From contig NZ_BDFO01000001.1 of assembly GCF_001748245.1 (NCBI RefSeq), positions 2,217,345 through 2,281,344 on the forward strand: DNA of 64,000 bases, given 5' to 3'. This document shows, piece by piece, positions 52,943 through 61,092 of the stretch (position 1 is the stretch's first letter; every line of letters starts with the position of its first letter). The DNA comes from Oligoflexus tunisiensis. Lineage in GTDB: Bacteria > Bdellovibrionota_B > Oligoflexia > Oligoflexales > Oligoflexaceae. The position numbers were made by a program, and so were the translations under genes. Under the pieces are notes generated by a model. The model had not been told where the DNA came from. It ran no database searches and worked only from the letters and a program-made list of their open reading frames with translations.

Positions 52943-54241
52943 ATGTACCATGCCTACCCCCACTATGTGATCAAAAATGTCGAACTTTGGACAGCAGAAG
53001 GTGTTGAAAAAGGCCGCGATGTTGAGGTGCATGAGGGCAGGGTGGTGAGCATTCACCCAACTGCTGAATATGCCAGCCCTGTGACGATCATCGACGGCAG
53101 CGGTCTGGTTCTGATGCCGGCCGGCGTGGATCCTCAGGTGCACCTCAGGGTTCCCGGTCAGGAACAAAAGGAAACGCCAGGCACCGGGCTTCTTGCGGCG
53201 CTGCGCGGTGGCGTCGCCGCTGTTTTGAGCATGCCGAACACGAAACCCGTGATCGACTCGGTTGACGTTTGCAAGCTGGCCGCTCTGGAACTGTGTGAGG
53301 CTGAAAAGCTGACCGGCGTGCGCGCCTATCTTTCCGCCTCCATCACGCGCGACCTGAAGGGCCAGGAACCGGTTGACTATCAAGCGCTGGCGCAGTGGGG
53401 CGTCAAGGCCTTCACGGATGATGGCGTCGGCGTGGTGAAGGATGAATTGATGGAAGCCGTGTTTCAGGCCAGTGCGGTGACAGGACTGCCCGTCCTGCAG
53501 CATGCGGAGTATCCGGGTCACGGTGGAGTTCTCGCGGCCGGTCCTGTGCAGGAAAAAATCGGCTCCAAACCCTATCCGGCCGCGGCGGAAGCGGATATGG
53601 TGGCACGCGATCTGAAGCTTCTGGCCCGATATCCCAAGGCCCGCTATCACGTGCTGCATGCGTCGGCTCTCGAAACCGTGGAACTGGTCGCGGATGCCAA
53701 GCGTCGCGGCCTGCCCGTCACCTGTGAGGTGTCACCGCATCATCTCTGGTTCACCTCCGCGGATATCGACGAGCACAACAGCGCGTTCAAAATGAATCCT
53801 CCCCTGCGCAGTGCCCGGGACCGTGAGGCTTTGCGTCAGGGGCTGAAAAATGGAATCGTGGATTTTGTAGCCACCGATCATGCCCCGCATGAGCCCACGG
53901 CAAAGTCCGAGAACTTTAAAACGGCCGCCTTCGGCACCACAGGTCTTGAAACCAGTCTGCGGGTGCTGCTTTCTCTTTGGAAAGAGGGCCTTTTGAGCCC
54001 GACCGATGTGGTGCGCTGCTTTGCCAAAAAACCGGCGGAATTCCTGGGTATCGCTGATGAATTCGGCACCATTGCCACCGGCCGACCCTTGAAAGCCGCC
54101 CTGGTGAATACCAACAGCCAGGACGTGGTCCGCGAGGAGGATCTTTTCAGTCTTTCCAAGAACAATTGCTTTATCGGGCAGGCCCTCACGGGTCATGTCC
54201 ATGCCATGTTCCTGAACGATCGCTTCTATCTCTTCAGCTGA
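52943..54241 (+). CDS. pyrC: Dihydroorotase-like amidohydrolase with altered metal motif
   Basis: 432 residues of the class I dihydroorotase/allantoinase type, the third step of pyrimidine synthesis. The family's D-x-H-x-H metal motif reads D63-P-Q65-V-H67, so the first His ligand is Gln (codon CAG at 53135). Other key positions are present: the D-D-G-V-G region, V-L-Q-H-A-E-Y, H-V-L-H-A-S and catalytic Asp in V-A-T-D-H-A-P-H. The C-terminal part is normal. It could be a single-metal variant, a non-catalytic partner (as known PyrC-like proteins) or another amidohydrolase. Confidence 0.82.
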   Translation: MYHAYPHYVIKNVELWTAEGVEKGRDVEVHEGRVVSIHPTAEYASPVTIIDGSGLVLMPAGVDPQVHLRVPGQEQKETPGTGLLAALRGGVAAVLSMPNTKPVIDSVDVCKLAALELCEAEKLTGVRAYLSASITRDLKGQEPVDYQALAQWGVKAFTDDGVGVVKDELMEAVFQASAVTGLPVLQHAEYPGHGGVLAAGPVQEKIGSKPYPAAAEADMVARDLKLLARYPKARYHVLHASALETVELVADAKRRGLPVTCEVSPHHLWFTSADIDEHNSAFKMNPPLRSARDREALRQGLKNGIVDFVATDHAPHEPTAKSENFKTAAFGTTGLETSLRVLLSLWKEGLLSPTDVVRCFAKKPAEFLGIADEFGTIATGRPLKAALVNTNSQDVVREEDLFSLSKNNCFIGQALTGHVHAMFLNDRFYLFS

Positions 54242-54257
54242 GTCCATAAGTATAAGT

Positions 54258-54280
54258 AATGCAGAGCAAGGCTCTGCATT
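54258..54280 (+). terminator. Hairpin after the dihydroorotase gene
   Basis: AATGCAGAGC (54258-54267) pairs perfectly with GCTCTGCATT (54271-54280) over a 3-base loop, 17 bases past the stop. No U-tract follows, so termination is likely but not certain. A second small stem, CTCCCC-TTAACC-GGGGAG, follows at 54329-54346. Confidence 0.6.
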
Positions 54281-54366
54281 CCCCAATCTAATTCCTTGAA
54301 TCCTTTCAGAAAAAACTGCCAGAAATTGCTCCCCTTAACCGGGGAGAAGTTGGGAGAAGATTCCGG

Positions 54367-54420
54367 GTGACTTGAGCCAGTCACAAAATGAACCGATAGT
54401 CATGGCATGACTGCCAGTCA
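54367..54420 (+). promoter_or_regulatory. Autoregulatory promoter with two palindromic operators for the TetR gene
   Basis: A promoter TTGAGC (54372-54377), 17 bases, GATAGT (54395-54400) lies between two related palindromes: GTGACT-N6-AGTCAC (54367-54384) covering the -35 box, and TGACTGCCAGTCA (54408-54420), a perfect 13-bp palindrome just after the -10 box. Both share TGACT/AGTCA half sites. Their position is what one expects for repression by the TetR protein encoded 12 bases downstream. Confidence 0.65.
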
Positions 54421-54431
54421 CGGAGTATCGC

Positions 54432-55055
54432 ATGACCATGGCCTTACGCAAGGATCGGGAATTTCAGAGACGCGAGCAGGAGATCATCACGGTCGCCAAG
54501 AACCTGTTCATGACCCATGGACCGGATCGGGTCAGCGTCGACCTGATTGTCCAGCAGGTGGGGATTGCCAAGGGTACCGTCTATCGCCACTTCCAAAGCA
54601 AGGATGATATCTTTGCTGTGATCTGCATCAACTATCTGGTGGAACTTTGCGATCAGCTTCGAAAAAACAACAGCCAGAGGCCGATCGCAAGTCAGATCCG
54701 CTTTCTGGGTCGGACCTATCTGGAATACAGCCTCGGGGATTTGGATGCCTATCGCCTCTATCGCGACCTTCGGCATCGCATTATTCCGGACAAGCTGGAT
54801 CCCGGCATGCGGCAGCGTCTGGCGGATCAATATCAGGAATTAAAAAGACTGATCCTGGCGGTGATAGAACCTGGAATTGCCCAGGAGATTCTGCCGGCCG
54901 CGGATCCTGACCATCTCTTTTTGCTGGGCTTTGGGCTGCTCGATGGAACCCTGGATACCCTTCTGCAGGGACCTTTTGATGTGCAGCTGCGCAACCCCGA
55001 AGCTTTCATGCGCATGGCTCAGGATGTCCTGACCCGCGCCATCACACAGATTTAA
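54432..55055 (+). CDS. TetR-family transcriptional regulator
   Basis: 207 residues from the ATG at 54432 (CGGAG 6 bases upstream). N-terminal helix-turn-helix of the TetR class (A-K-N-L-F-M-T-H-G, then V-G-I-A-K-G-T-V-Y-R-H-F-Q-S-K-D). The C-terminal ligand domain is helical and unassigned. It probably binds the palindromes in its own promoter. The next gene downstream, a small lipoprotein 20 bases away, is likely cotranscribed and may be a target. Confidence 0.9.
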   Translation: MTMALRKDREFQRREQEIITVAKNLFMTHGPDRVSVDLIVQQVGIAKGTVYRHFQSKDDIFAVICINYLVELCDQLRKNNSQRPIASQIRFLGRTYLEYSLGDLDAYRLYRDLRHRIIPDKLDPGMRQRLADQYQELKRLILAVIEPGIAQEILPAADPDHLFLLGFGLLDGTLDTLLQGPFDVQLRNPEAFMRMAQDVLTRAITQI

Positions 55056-55075
55056 TCCCAACGGAGCCTAAGAAT

Positions 55076-55321
55076 ATGAACCTGGGACTTGGACTTTTGC
55101 TTCTACATTTCTTGGTGGTCAGTTGTGCCTCCACACCCAAGCCGGTGGCTAAAAAGAAAGTGGGTGCCGGCGCTGTCGCTCCCAAAGCGGCCAAGGGTAA
55201 AATGCCCCGCAGGGCTCCCGTCAAGGCCGCCCCTCCTCCTGCCCCGGTTGAGGAGGAAGAGGAAGAGGAGGAGGAAGTGGATGACCAGTTCTCACGGGTC
55301 AAGAAATATTATAAGAAGTGA
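55076..55321 (+). CDS. Small charge-segregated lipoprotein
   Basis: 81 residues: leader with lipobox V-V-S-C (Cys17), then a Lys/Pro/Ala-rich stretch, a run of nine Glu, and a basic tail ending K-Y-Y-K-K. The strict separation of positive and negative blocks suggests a disordered linker that may contact peptidoglycan or another protein. CGGAG site upstream. Its 3' end overlaps the convergent ThiF gene by 13 bases. Confidence 0.7.
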   Translation: MNLGLGLLLLHFLVVSCASTPKPVAKKKVGAGAVAPKAAKGKMPRRAPVKAAPPPAPVEEEEEEEEEVDDQFSRVKKYYKK

Positions 55322-56061
55322 GGCAGGGAAGCATCGAGGAAGTAGAATTCCGGAAATGCTTTCAACGGCTCACCACGCACATGTTTGATCATGAGTCCAA
55401 GCATGAGGCTCGATGAGATCGCACAGGAAATGCCGAGCTGCGGATCGTAGGCCGGTCGCTCACCGGCGAAGTAACGCGCGGCGGCCTCCTGCAGATAAGG
55501 AGCAAAGCGCGCGGCCTGGGCGAGATGCTGCAGAATCTTGTGCTTCAACTCCACATGATCGTCAAACGCAAAGAGTTCCGACCAGCCCTTGCCATCCTTT
55601 TGAAAAACACAGACCGAACTGCCGAGGCCGATATTCATCGGAAAAAGTTCCAGCACATCATACTGCCGTGCCAGGCGATTGGATAAGAGAAACGCCGGGG
55701 AATCAAAGTCGATCGTATTGATCACGATATCCGCCTGAGGAATCTCGGCGTTCAGCATGGCCTCATCGAGAAAGGCATCGATCACCCGGATGCTGGCGGT
55801 CGGATCGATGGCCCGCAGGCGTTCGGCGCAGGCCTGAACCTTGCGCTGGCCAATGTCGGCCTGCGTATAGTTCTGTCGGTTGAGGTTGCTGGCATCCACC
55901 TGATCGCCGTCGGCGATGGTGATATGCCGAATGCCGGTGCGCAGGGCGAGCTCTGCCAGCACCGAGCCGATGCCCACGCCCATAATGAAGAGGCGCAGCT
56001 CGCCGAGACGTTTCTGAACGTCGGGTTCGATAAACAGCCAGTTGCGCGAGTAATCGATCAT
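55309..56061 (-). CDS. ThiF-type (E1-like) adenylating enzyme
   Basis: 250 residues with an E1/ThiF/MoeB fold. Glycine loop G-V-G-I-G-S (28-33), D-G-D (51-53) with N-L-N-R-Q (59-63), and Lys74 in D-I-G-Q-R-K are the ATP-site elements. I see no C-x-x-C zinc pair and no obvious catalytic Cys in the later loop, so it may adenylate a carboxylate without forming a thioester. There is no ThiS/MoaD or ubiquitin-like gene nearby. It overlaps a GNAT-like gene by ATGA, which points to a joint pathway. Confidence 0.8.
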   Translation of the reverse strand: MIDYSRNWLFIEPDVQKRLGELRLFIMGVGIGSVLAELALRTGIRHITIADGDQVDASNLNRQNYTQADIGQRKVQACAERLRAIDPTASIRVIDAFLDEAMLNAEIPQADIVINTIDFDSPAFLLSNRLARQYDVLELFPMNIGLGSSVCVFQKDGKGWSELFAFDDHVELKHKILQHLAQAARFAPYLQEAAARYFAGERPAYDPQLGISCAISSSLMLGLMIKHVRGEPLKAFPEFYFLDASLPHFL

Positions 56062-56924
56062 TTCATACCCCAGCCCAGAAATTTGACCGCGCGAGGCACC
56101 ATGGATTCCAACTGCCGACCGACGTTCTTCTTGAAGAAGCGCGTGGCGTAGCTGAGGCGCCAGAGGCGGATCCTGTTGATCAGAGCCTGATCGATTACGC
56201 CGACTTGAATAAGATCCTCCTCCTTATTGTAGTCAAGCCAGGTAAAGCAGAAGTTGAGGTACTCAAAGGATGAGGACCGCGAGATCTGGCGGAATTCAGT
56301 GTTGAAGCCCATCTTCCGCGATTCGGAATGCAGAACGAAGCGCCGTTCGTCAAAGATCACAGACTCCGGATCAGGAAAGAAGTGACGGACATAGTTGCTC
56401 ACCAGAGCCTCAGCCACTTCCTTATAGTCGCGAGGCGGACGGATCAAATCGGACTTGGGCGTCGGCCAGCACTGGTTGCTGAGCATGGTAAAGGCCTCGA
56501 TGATGGCGGGCGTACTGGATATGTTCGTGCTGTAGATGCGGCCCAGCTTCTCATAGGCCAGCATCACCGTGCGGGAGCCCGCCAGGGCCAGGAGGTTGGA
56601 CCCTTTGTTGTGATTGATGATCACCAGCCCGGCATGGATGAACGATTTCTGACCAGCCTTCAGGATGGGGCTTAAAAGAAAGCCGCTGTCCCGACCGGCG
56701 ACTCGTATGATACAAACAATCATGCTGGCATAACGCTCCTGCAAGGCCTCAAGCGTCGGCAGCTCTTCCAGAAGTTTGTGTTCGATCGGATGCCGCGCAT
56801 CCTTGTTAATGCCAAGGATGGAGGCGTGCAGCGCGCGCAGCTGTTTTTCCGGAAGGTGACGACCGGGATTGTAGTAATGATGGAATTCGTCTTCACCAAA
56901 TTTGGAAATATAAACGTTGTTCAC
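56058..56924 (-). CDS. GNAT-like acyltransferase paired with ThiF
   Basis: 288 residues. The centre shows GNAT features: a loop H-N-K-G-S-N (near 107-113) in place of R/Q-x-x-G-x-G/A, a following helix, then a strand and helix with T-N-I-S-S-T-P-A-I-I-E-A-F (classic N-x-x-A position). The remaining N- and C-terminal regions, rich in Arg, Phe and Tyr, are not recognised. The acyl donor and substrate are unknown. It is the first gene of a two-gene operon with the E1-like protein. Confidence 0.58.
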   Translation of the reverse strand: MNNVYISKFGEDEFHHYYNPGRHLPEKQLRALHASILGINKDARHPIEHKLLEELPTLEALQERYASMIVCIIRVAGRDSGFLLSPILKAGQKSFIHAGLVIINHNKGSNLLALAGSRTVMLAYEKLGRIYSTNISSTPAIIEAFTMLSNQCWPTPKSDLIRPPRDYKEVAEALVSNYVRHFFPDPESVIFDERRFVLHSESRKMGFNTEFRQISRSSSFEYLNFCFTWLDYNKEEDLIQVGVIDQALINRIRLWRLSYATRFFKKNVGRQLESMVPRAVKFLGWGMK

Positions 56925-57183
56925 GGCTAACTCCTCTGTGAAACCCTATGCGACACTCTCTAGGTCTTGCGAGGAAAGCCAACGTTCTTGACCGAACTAT
57001 CGACCGCGTTGTGAGGAAAATCCAATGTCCCTTGAAAAGCATGTGCAAAACATCGCCTTGTCCTGGCGTTTTAAAATTATAAATTTCAACGATCGTTCAC
57101 TGGGAATTTTTTGCCCGTGATCCATACATGAAATATTCCGAAGGCACACAAGAGACGATCTGAAACCTGGACAGTAGACGCTT

Positions 57184-58551
57184 ATGAATATTTTAAAGAT
57201 CTGGCAGCATCCGGATTCCCTGTCGGCCCCGAGCGTGGTGGGCCCAAGGTATTTGATTACCTCCATAAGTTTTCTGAACCTGCTCATCAGCTGCGTTTAC
57301 CTCGTCACCAATCTGCGATTAAATATCGATTTGCGTTCGAACCTTGTCCAAATCTTTGGCAGTATCATGACGCTGACGTTCCTGAGGGTCTTTCGCTCTC
57401 ATGGTCCCGCCGCTCATATGTTTCTGGGCATGGCGGTGATCAATGCCTGTTCCCTGGTTCTGACCTTTGTCGATTTCCCGTACACCATCGTGATGTGGAT
57501 GCCCGTTTTCACCATTTTGTCCGTGTACCTGGGCGGATTGCTGGCGGGTGGTGTCTGGAGTTTCATTGCCATCACAAGCGTGGCCATGATCGTGCTGTGG
57601 GGTAAGCAGATGAACCTGCACCCTGTGTCGATCGCGGCTGCGGATTTGCCGGCCATTACGGTTATTACCCTTTATCTGACCGGCCTGACCGCCTTTATCG
57701 GGTCCATGTTCTTTGCCCGTTCGATCAATGACCTCGTGCGCATTCAGAAACAGCAGAACGAGGAACTGCAGCAGCAGAATCAAACGATCCAGGCCTATGC
57801 CCAGGACAAGGCCATGCTGGTGTCCATCGTGGTCCACGACATCGCCACGCCCTTGACCATCATTCTGCATTCCAGTGAGACCGCTCAAAAAAATATCAGC
57901 GAAGCTCCTTCGTATCTGCAGCGCATTCATAAAGCCGCCAGCATCATCCATGAGATTTCGCGCAGCGTACGGGAGTTCCAGTCGGTTGAGTCCGGTAAGA
58001 AAGCGGTGAAACTGGAGCCGGTGGATCTTCATAAGGTCATGGACCGGGCGCGTTTCATTTTCGAGGGAAGACTTCAAGAGAAATCCTTGTCCCTCGAATT
58101 CCAGGTGCCCGACAACAAACCCTTGCGGGTGGTGGCCGAGGAAAAATCCCTCAGCAACAGCGTCATCAATAATCTGATCTCCAATGCCATCAAGTTCTCC
58201 CATCCGGGCCAGAAAATTGTGGTCTCGGCCGTGATGGATGGGGAACATGTGGTGCTGCAAATTCGGGACTTTGGCGTCGGCATGCCCGAGAACAAGGTGA
58301 AGACCGTGTTCTCCAAGCAGGGTGTGACCTCATCCAAGGGAACATTGGGTGAGAAGGGAACCGGCTTCGGTCTGCCCATCTCGAAGGCTTATGTGGATAA
58401 ATATGGTGGCGAGATTCGGGTGGAGTCCATCGAGGAGCTTCTGAATCCCGCCGATCACGGCACCACGTTTACCCTCCGGCTGCGCCGTGCTCCCGTTGAT
58501 GAACCCGCCCAGGATTCCGCTCCTCCTCCCGCGGATGTGAAAGTCGGTTGA
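57184..58551 (+). CDS. Membrane sensor histidine kinase
   Basis: 455 residues. Five to six TM helices (about 20-185) without a large external domain, then a coiled coil (Q-Q-N-E-E-L-Q-Q-Q-N-Q) leading to the H box V-V-H218-D-I-A-T-P-L, N box N-N-L-I-S-N-A-I-K-F, and G boxes D-F-G-V-G-M and G-T-G-F-G-L-P-I. The disordered Pro/Ala tail is unusual. No response regulator is adjacent. The 44-bp repeat array begins 33 bases after its stop. Confidence 0.9.
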   Translation: MNILKIWQHPDSLSAPSVVGPRYLITSISFLNLLISCVYLVTNLRLNIDLRSNLVQIFGSIMTLTFLRVFRSHGPAAHMFLGMAVINACSLVLTFVDFPYTIVMWMPVFTILSVYLGGLLAGGVWSFIAITSVAMIVLWGKQMNLHPVSIAAADLPAITVITLYLTGLTAFIGSMFFARSINDLVRIQKQQNEELQQQNQTIQAYAQDKAMLVSIVVHDIATPLTIILHSSETAQKNISEAPSYLQRIHKAASIIHEISRSVREFQSVESGKKAVKLEPVDLHKVMDRARFIFEGRLQEKSLSLEFQVPDNKPLRVVAEEKSLSNSVINNLISNAIKFSHPGQKIVVSAVMDGEHVVLQIRDFGVGMPENKVKTVFSKQGVTSSKGTLGEKGTGFGLPISKAYVDKYGGEIRVESIEELLNPADHGTTFTLRLRRAPVDEPAQDSAPPPADVKVG

Positions 58552-58583
58552 ACGATCGTTATTCCAGACTGATCACCCCGGCC

Positions 58584-58891
58584 GCGCAGGCCTGAGACGT
58601 GCGGTCGTGCGGCTGTATCCGCCGCCCGCGCGGACTTGAGGCGTGCGATCGTGCGGATAATTACACCGCCCGCGCAGACTTGAGACTTGCGATCGTGCGG
58701 CTGTATCCGCCGCCCGCGCAGGCCTGAGACGTGCGGTCGTGCGGCTGTATCCGCCGCCAGCGCAGACTTGAGACGTGCGATCGTGCGGTTGATTCCACCG
58801 CCCGCGCAGGCTTGAGACGTGCGATCGTGCGGTTGATTCCACCGCCCGCGCAGGCTTGAGACGTGCGGTCGTGCGGCTGATTCCGAGTGAC
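58584..58891. repeat. Seven-copy 44-bp tandem repeat array with conserved hairpin
   Basis: Units begin at 58584, 58628, 58672, 58716, 58760, 58804 and 58848, exactly 44 bases apart; the last is incomplete at its end. Since 44 is not a multiple of three, the long antisense ORFs over the array are artefacts. Units share GCGCAGRCYTGAGACGTGCG and TCGTGCGG. Each of the first six can form a short hairpin, GCGGC-loop-GCCGC in copies 1, 3, 4 and GCGGT-loop-ACCGC in copies 5, 6. The array fills the 356-base gap between two convergent genes. Confidence 0.9.
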
Positions 58892-58907
58892 AGTCGGAGG
58901 ACGGCCG

Positions 58908-60878
58908 TCACGCTTCGCTGGATTGGGACTCATCACTCACTGGGGTTTGGACAGCTGTCCGGGCCGGTGTCTGTTTCGGAGGAGTGCTGTTCTTCGCCCT
59001 CCGGTTGCGCCCTGCTGTGGGCGTGGCAGATCGCCCCGCAGGCGGCACGTGGTTGTGAGAACCGGTGACGACAGTAGACAGATCATGAACCATCGCCTGC
59101 AGCCTGTTGGCCTGGAATATCATGAGTGCGGACGATGCGGCGACCTCTCCCGAGACGGCGGCATTCCATTGGGTGGCCTGATCGATATCATTCATGGCCC
59201 TGGAGATATGCACAAGGCTGGTCGATTGTTCCTTGCTGGCCGCAGCGATTTCATTGTTGAGATCCGCCACCGTGCAAACGGAAGCCAGTATGTTTTGCAG
59301 GACCTGGCCGCTGCGATCCGCAAGCCGGTTGCCACGATCAATTTTGTCCGCATTGTCCCGGATGAGGGTCGTGATGTCCTTGACGGCCGTGCCACTCCGC
59401 TGCGCGAGGTGGCGAACCGATTCCGCGACCATGGCAAAGCCCTTGCCATGTTCTCCCGCGCGTGCGGCTTCCACGGCTGCGTTCAAAGCCAGCAGATTGG
59501 TTTGAAAGGCAAAATCATCGATGATTGCAACAATCTCTTCGATCTTCGTGCTGCTGTCGTGGATCTCACGGATGGCCCCGATCAGATCCTGCACCGCAAC
59601 CTCGCCTTCCTTGGCGAAGCGGTCGCTGTCCCGGGCCAACGATGCGGCTTCCTCGGCTTTTTCAGCATTGTGGGACACCACGCTGGACAGCCCCTCAAGC
59701 GAGGCCACCGTTCCCTGAAGGAACGTGACGACATCGCTGGCACCCCAGGACAGCTCCTGGCTGGCGCGGGATACCCGGGTCACCACACCATCGACCGTAC
59801 CGCCTGAGCGCGCGATTTTATCCGTGATCGTCCTGAGGCGACGGCTGAGACGCAGGGCGAAAAAGCACGAACCCCCGACGCAGAGAACCAGAGCGAATCC
59901 ACTGATAAGGAGGAAATGCTGCCTGGCGGCGGTGATGCCACCCAGAAGCGTGTCGCTGTTGATGCGAAAGACCAACATCCAGCCAAGGTCCGTGATAAAA
60001 TTCTCATCCTTGAGCGGTGCATACGCATGCAGAAACCTTTCCCCACTCCCGGCATCCTCACTCAGCATGATCCCTTCTTCACCCTTTGAGGCGGCAACCG
60101 CAGCCGCTTGCCCTGAGGTGACGAAGTTGGCGAGGGTGTTGTCCCGGTTCTGATGGACGACCAACTCGCCCTTTTTGTTGAGCAGGGAAAGTTCGGCACT
60201 CTCAAGGCCCTGCTTTTTCAAGATTTCATAAAATTCCACAAAGCGCTTTTCAATCCAACGCAGACTGGAACGGCTGCTCATGACCGCAATCATTCTGCCA
60301 TTTTCGTCCCGGACCGGAGCCGAGAAACTCAGCCCCACACGCCTGTCCTTGTAAGCGAGCGTGGAAATGGGATCGACCATGATGTCTTCGACATAAACAC
60401 CGGTGAAGCCCTTGCTGACATCTTCCGTGTAGTGCTCATTCACCACGTTGGTAAACCAGGAACTCCCGGCAAAATTTTGTTTGTGAATCTCAGCGAGAGC
60501 GGCCGGATCCAAAGCCACGTTGTGCGGGTCCACGGTGCTGGTGGAGATGACATCGCCGTTCCTATCCACCACCAGAATAAAATCATAGACCCTATGGATA
60601 TTGATGTAAGAGTTCAGAGCCGTGCTGATGGTCGCGGCATCCTGCGTCTGCATGCTGCTGTTCATGGCCCAGGCCTGGACTTCGCCATAGCGTTCCATGA
60701 ATTGCAGACCTATCCGGGACTTCATCTCGTTAACATGGGCGAACCAATTCCCGTTGGTCTTCTGCTCCTCACGTTCCGTCACCTGCCAAAAGGAATAAAC
60801 GCAGGCCAGGAACAGGATCAACAGGGTTCCTGTACAAATAATAAGCAATTTGCTGGTCAGGCTCACAGAGCGCATCAT
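58908..60878 (-). CDS. Methyl-accepting chemotaxis protein with dCache-like sensor
   Basis: About 656 residues from the ATG at 60878 (AAAGGA upstream). TM1 near 10-32, a periplasmic domain of about 280 residues in the dCache style (Y-D-F-I-L-V-V-D-R-N-G-D), TM2 near 325-350, a short HAMP-like linker, then the cytoplasmic hairpin with F-Q-T-N-L-L-A-L-N-A-A-V-E-A-A-R-A-G-E. The tail is long, basic and lacks a CheR-tethering pentapeptide. It feeds a CheA kinase; CheB and CheD genes lie just to the right. Confidence 0.93.
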   Translation of the reverse strand: MMRSVSLTSKLLIICTGTLLILFLACVYSFWQVTEREEQKTNGNWFAHVNEMKSRIGLQFMERYGEVQAWAMNSSMQTQDAATISTALNSYINIHRVYDFILVVDRNGDVISTSTVDPHNVALDPAALAEIHKQNFAGSSWFTNVVNEHYTEDVSKGFTGVYVEDIMVDPISTLAYKDRRVGLSFSAPVRDENGRMIAVMSSRSSLRWIEKRFVEFYEILKKQGLESAELSLLNKKGELVVHQNRDNTLANFVTSGQAAAVAASKGEEGIMLSEDAGSGERFLHAYAPLKDENFITDLGWMLVFRINSDTLLGGITAARQHFLLISGFALVLCVGGSCFFALRLSRRLRTITDKIARSGGTVDGVVTRVSRASQELSWGASDVVTFLQGTVASLEGLSSVVSHNAEKAEEAASLARDSDRFAKEGEVAVQDLIGAIREIHDSSTKIEEIVAIIDDFAFQTNLLALNAAVEAARAGEHGKGFAMVAESVRHLAQRSGTAVKDITTLIRDNADKIDRGNRLADRSGQVLQNILASVCTVADLNNEIAAASKEQSTSLVHISRAMNDIDQATQWNAAVSGEVAASSALMIFQANRLQAMVHDLSTVVTGSHNHVPPAGRSATPTAGRNRRAKNSTPPKQTPARTAVQTPVSDESQSSEA

Positions 60879-61092
60879 CTTGTTTCCTTTGCCAAGGAGG
60901 TGGGACTTCAGAAGGAAATATCGGCGGGAGGAAGGAGAACATAAGTTTTGAGGGGTTACGTCTTTTTTGAGAAAACGGCAGAGAGGGAAAAAAACCTTTT
61001 GATTTGAGGGCACCTGGCGGAGATGCTGCGACGCCTCTGACAGCAGAGGCTATACTGGTCAGGGACTCTTACTTTCCATGATCGGAGGTATC

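Noticed and set aside
58584..58891. CRISPR array
   Set aside because: The units are contiguous and alike along their whole length, with no unique spacers, and there are no cas genes nearby.
58573..58936. Antisense ORFs across the 44-bp repeats, encoding a repetitive Arg/Thr/Ala protein
   Set aside because: The 44-base period is not a multiple of three, so no single frame can encode a repeating protein; the ORFs are by-products of GC-rich repeats without stops.
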